DNA of 34,020 nucleotides, from contig JACRHZ010000073.1 of NCBI GenBank assembly GCA_016220175.1, positions 1-34,020 of the forward strand. Direction: 5' to 3'. The DNA is from Candidatus Peregrinibacteria bacterium. GTDB taxonomy: Bacteria > Patescibacteriota > Gracilibacteria > CAIRYL01. Shown here piece by piece: positions 32,443 to 34,020 of the stretch (position 1 is its first letter; each line of letters starts with the position of its first letter). The position numbers and the translations under genes were made by a program. Under the pieces are notes generated by a model. The model saw nothing but the letters and a program-made list of their open reading frames with translations, made no database searches and was not told where the DNA came from.

Positions 32443-33342
32443 ATGCTTAAAAAGTTTTATCAATCAAAAGTTGAAGAAATAAGATTAAAATACGAAAATA
32501 TTTGTAATTTTATGGAACATAATGGCGAAAAGGGTAATGAGAACGAGCTTATTCTTATTGATTTTTTAAAAGATTTTTTACCAAAAAGTTATTCAATTGG
32601 AAGGGGTTTTATAATTGATAGTGAAGGTAATACTTCAAATCAATGTGACATTGTTATCTATGATAATTTTTATAATCCGAATTTGATAAGATTCAATAGT
32701 AATACTTACTTTCCGGTTGAAAGTGTCTACTGTGTTATTGAGGTGAAAACAACAATTAGAGATCAAGATATGAAAAAATCTTTTGATGACATGACAAAAA
32801 TTGCCAATTTAGCTTTTCATCAGGAGGACACAACTTATACAAAAGGAAATGCAGTTTGGTTCGGAAGAACAACGAGACCTAATTACTTTTTATTTGGCTA
32901 CAAGTCGGATACTAAAATAGTCGAAACTATTCTAAAAAGATTTATAAAATATCCAATTGAAACATGCTTTATCCTCAACATGGGAACCCTTAGTAAGAAT
33001 AAAAAAAAGATGCAGGACAAAAACATGGAACAAGTTAAATTTGAGATTTCTTATCTGCGAGATCTAAAAGAAGAACAAAAAAAATCCATATTAGATGCAT
33101 ACAATAATAAAAGTGATTATTTTGAGTTAAATTGCATCAAATATCCGATCATCGAATATGAAAATCAGCAATATCTGGTCGATTATGTGAAGAATTTTTT
33201 AATATTTTTGTTTTTGGTAAATTTTTATATTACAAATAAGCAGATTAGTAGGGATTATTTGAAGCATTATTTCCCATTGGATAAACTCCTAGTACTTACA
33301 AAAAATCTTGTCGCGGAAGAAGGTGTTGGCGGGACAGAGTGA
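32443..33342 (+). CDS. DUF6602-like PD-(D/E)XK nuclease-family protein
   Basis: This 299-residue protein has a putative nuclease core: an N-terminal helix with HNGEKGNENELILIDFLKDFLP, then QCDIVIYD with D69 and YCVIEVKT with E100 and K102. This D-x(n)-E-x-K pattern is diagnostic of the PD-(D/E)XK fold. Proteins of this sort occur beside restriction and anti-phage genes, but targets are unknown. The C-terminal half has a hydrophobic segment (about 254-270) that may be a buried helix. Base use is clearly more AT-rich (many TTT, AAT, ATA codons) than in dnaK next to it, a sign of transfer. It lies in the accessory right end with a GIY-YIG gene and an IS30 copy. Confidence 0.7.
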   Translation: MLKKFYQSKVEEIRLKYENICNFMEHNGEKGNENELILIDFLKDFLPKSYSIGRGFIIDSEGNTSNQCDIVIYDNFYNPNLIRFNSNTYFPVESVYCVIEVKTTIRDQDMKKSFDDMTKIANLAFHQEDTTYTKGNAVWFGRTTRPNYFLFGYKSDTKIVETILKRFIKYPIETCFILNMGTLSKNKKKMQDKNMEQVKFEISYLRDLKEEQKKSILDAYNNKSDYFELNCIKYPIIEYENQQYLVDYVKNFLIFLFLVNFYITNKQISRDYLKHYFPLDKLLVLTKNLVAEEGVGGTE

Positions 33343-33370
33343 GGACATCTGCTCCAATTCCCCACTCTTG

Positions 33371-33393
33371 TCACCCCGGACTTGATCCGGGGT
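33371..33393. repeat. REP-like palindrome A
   Basis: ACCCCGGA-cttga-TCCGGGGT (33373-33393), an 8-bp perfect stem. It overlaps the GIY-YIG 3' end. Copy B at 33751-33775 is inverted. This sequence type, GTCACCCCGGACTTGATCC, is recalled as a common bacterial palindromic repeat. Confidence 0.9.
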
Positions 33394-33715
33394 CAAGGAA
33401 TTCAGAAAAATCCCACGATTCCGCCAGATCCTTCCAAAGAGGATTTTCTTTTTCTATGAGTTCTTCTTTCCATTTTCTTCTCCATTTCTTGAGCTGCTTC
33501 TCTCGATAAATCGCATCTTCAATATATTGGTATTCTTCAAAATACAGGAGTTTTCCCACTCCGTATTTTTTTGTAAATCCGTCATTCACCTTTGTCTTGT
33601 GCTCAAACATTCTTCTTTCGAGATCATTCGTTACTCCGACATAGAGAACTGTTCTTTTTTTACTTCCCAGAATATAGACGTAATAGGTTCTCTCTTCAAA
33701 AAAATATCTGGTCAT
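33371..33715 (-). CDS. GIY-YIG nuclease family protein
   Basis: From ATG at 33715 the product has 114 residues, a single GIY-YIG domain: YYVYILGSKK corresponds to the first strand (GIY variant YVYIL), VLYVGVTNDLERRMFEH to the YIG strand with catalytic-type Arg, and EDAIYREKQLKKWRRKWKEELI to the helix with the conserved Glu. Such small UPF0213-like proteins are widespread, with poorly known roles. A TTG at 33763 inside the palindrome would extend the frame but is unlikely. The last eight residues (LDPGSSPG) and the TGA are encoded by the palindrome at 33371-33393. An inverted palindrome lies just upstream. Confidence 0.82.
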   Translation of the reverse strand: MTRYFFEERTYYVYILGSKKRTVLYVGVTNDLERRMFEHKTKVNDGFTKKYGVGKLLYFEEYQYIEDAIYREKQLKKWRRKWKEELIEKENPLWKDLAESWDFSEFLDPGSSPG

Positions 33716-33750
33716 ATCAGACGGAATATATACACTGAAGAGTATACGTT

Positions 33751-33775
33751 GATCCCGGATCAAGTCCGGGGTGAC
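33751..33775. repeat. REP-like palindrome B (inverted)
   Basis: ATCCCGGA-tcaag-TCCGGGGT, 8-bp stem with one G-U pair, in opposite orientation to copy A, about 36 bases upstream of the GIY-YIG start. Confidence 0.9.
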
Positions 33776-33894
33776 AAAAAAAGAAGAGTTCGAATTCCCT
33801 CAACAACAAAAGAAAAAATCCGGATTCGATTCTGTCGTCGGACCTCGTCGACACATTTTGGCTTCCAAAAAAAGGAAAAATCGTACATTCTAAA

Positions 33895-34020
33895 ATTATA
33901 AGCACCACCCTAGAGATAAAATAAGTTTATATTTTATTTCTAGACATGAAACAAGTTCGCAAGCCAATCAGCTTCAAAGAGCGAGAGGAAATAGAGAGGA
34001 TGTTAGAAAAGAAAAAGTCG
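33895..34020 (+). mobile_element. IS30-family element, left end (partial)
   Basis: The terminal inverted repeat ATTATAAGCACCACCC (33895-33910) continues as TAGAG and is followed by the start of a transposase gene. It has the same orientation as the partial copy at 1-126. The inner part of the repeat differs from the left copy by one base (three versus four G residues). The rest lies beyond the window. Confidence 0.85.
33946..34020 (+). CDS. IS30-family transposase, N-terminal fragment
   Basis: The first 25 codons begin at ATG 33946 and read M-K-Q-V-R-K-P-I-S-F-K-E-R-E-E-I-E-R-M-L, matching the IS30-family N-terminal helix-turn-helix (L-T-x-x-E-R-x-x-I-x-x-L). The gene continues past the window end. 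Confidence 0.8.
   Translation, partial: MKQVRKPISFKEREEIERMLEKKKS

Noticed and set aside
33717-33908. Short minus-strand open frame containing CHPGLDPGST
   Set aside because: This peptide is the common translation of the REP-like palindrome, not a gene.

Overview
The window looks like a chromosomal piece of a Candidate Phyla Radiation (Patescibacteria) bacterium, possibly a Peregrinibacteria-like lineage. This rests on gene content: VirB2/TrbC-like pilins, a VirB4-like ATPase, PKD-repeat surface proteins, SLH domains and a CPR-style zinc-ribbon protein. The DNA is AT-rich, and almost no start codon has a Shine-Dalgarno sequence. TGA is an ordinary stop (ribH, bcp and others end at TGA at normal length), which argues against Gracilibacteria/Absconditabacteria, where UGA is glycine. 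The presence of ribH, nadE, murE, trpCF and maf suggests a less reduced metabolism than most CPR. The lineage call is inference.

Both window ends lie in an IS30-family element in the same orientation: the C-terminus of a transposase on the left, beside a 5'-truncated pepN, and the N-terminus on the right. Between them, 843-5686 holds alaX, a large SLH protein, tRNA-Val and a zinc-ribbon/lipoprotein pair. The stretch 5825-12909 is a surface-appendage operon: a VirB2-like pilin, a 1294-residue protein joining a VirB2-like membrane domain to a repeat stalk and about nine PKD-like domains, and an 884-residue PKD receptor with one membrane helix and a cytoplasmic tail carrying four P(D/E)WL motifs. 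A VirB4-like ATPase follows on the other strand (14410-16470), with trxB and a small helical protein between.

The central part is housekeeping: a YgjP-like metallopeptidase, ribH, nadE, an O-antigen-ligase-like membrane protein, alaS, a LysE-family exporter, fused trpC-trpF, maf, bcp and murE. Upstream of murE on the same strand is an unusual protein joining a nuclease-like domain, a membrane helix and a pseudopilin-like domain. dnaK (30452-32380) is preceded by a textbook promoter and perfect CIRCE operator, so HrcA control is expected. The right end (32443-33910) is accessory: an AT-rich DUF6602-like nuclease gene, a GIY-YIG nuclease bracketed by inverted palindromes, then the IS30 copy.

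The most unusual signals are repeats. Three roughly 28-bp palindromes lie in frame inside trpCF and contribute amino acids to the protein, like Rickettsia palindromic elements; a sibling lies upstream of alaS. Seven spacers consist of degenerate repeats with an exact 7-bp period that abut start or stop codons and in places supply stop codons or a promoter -10 box.
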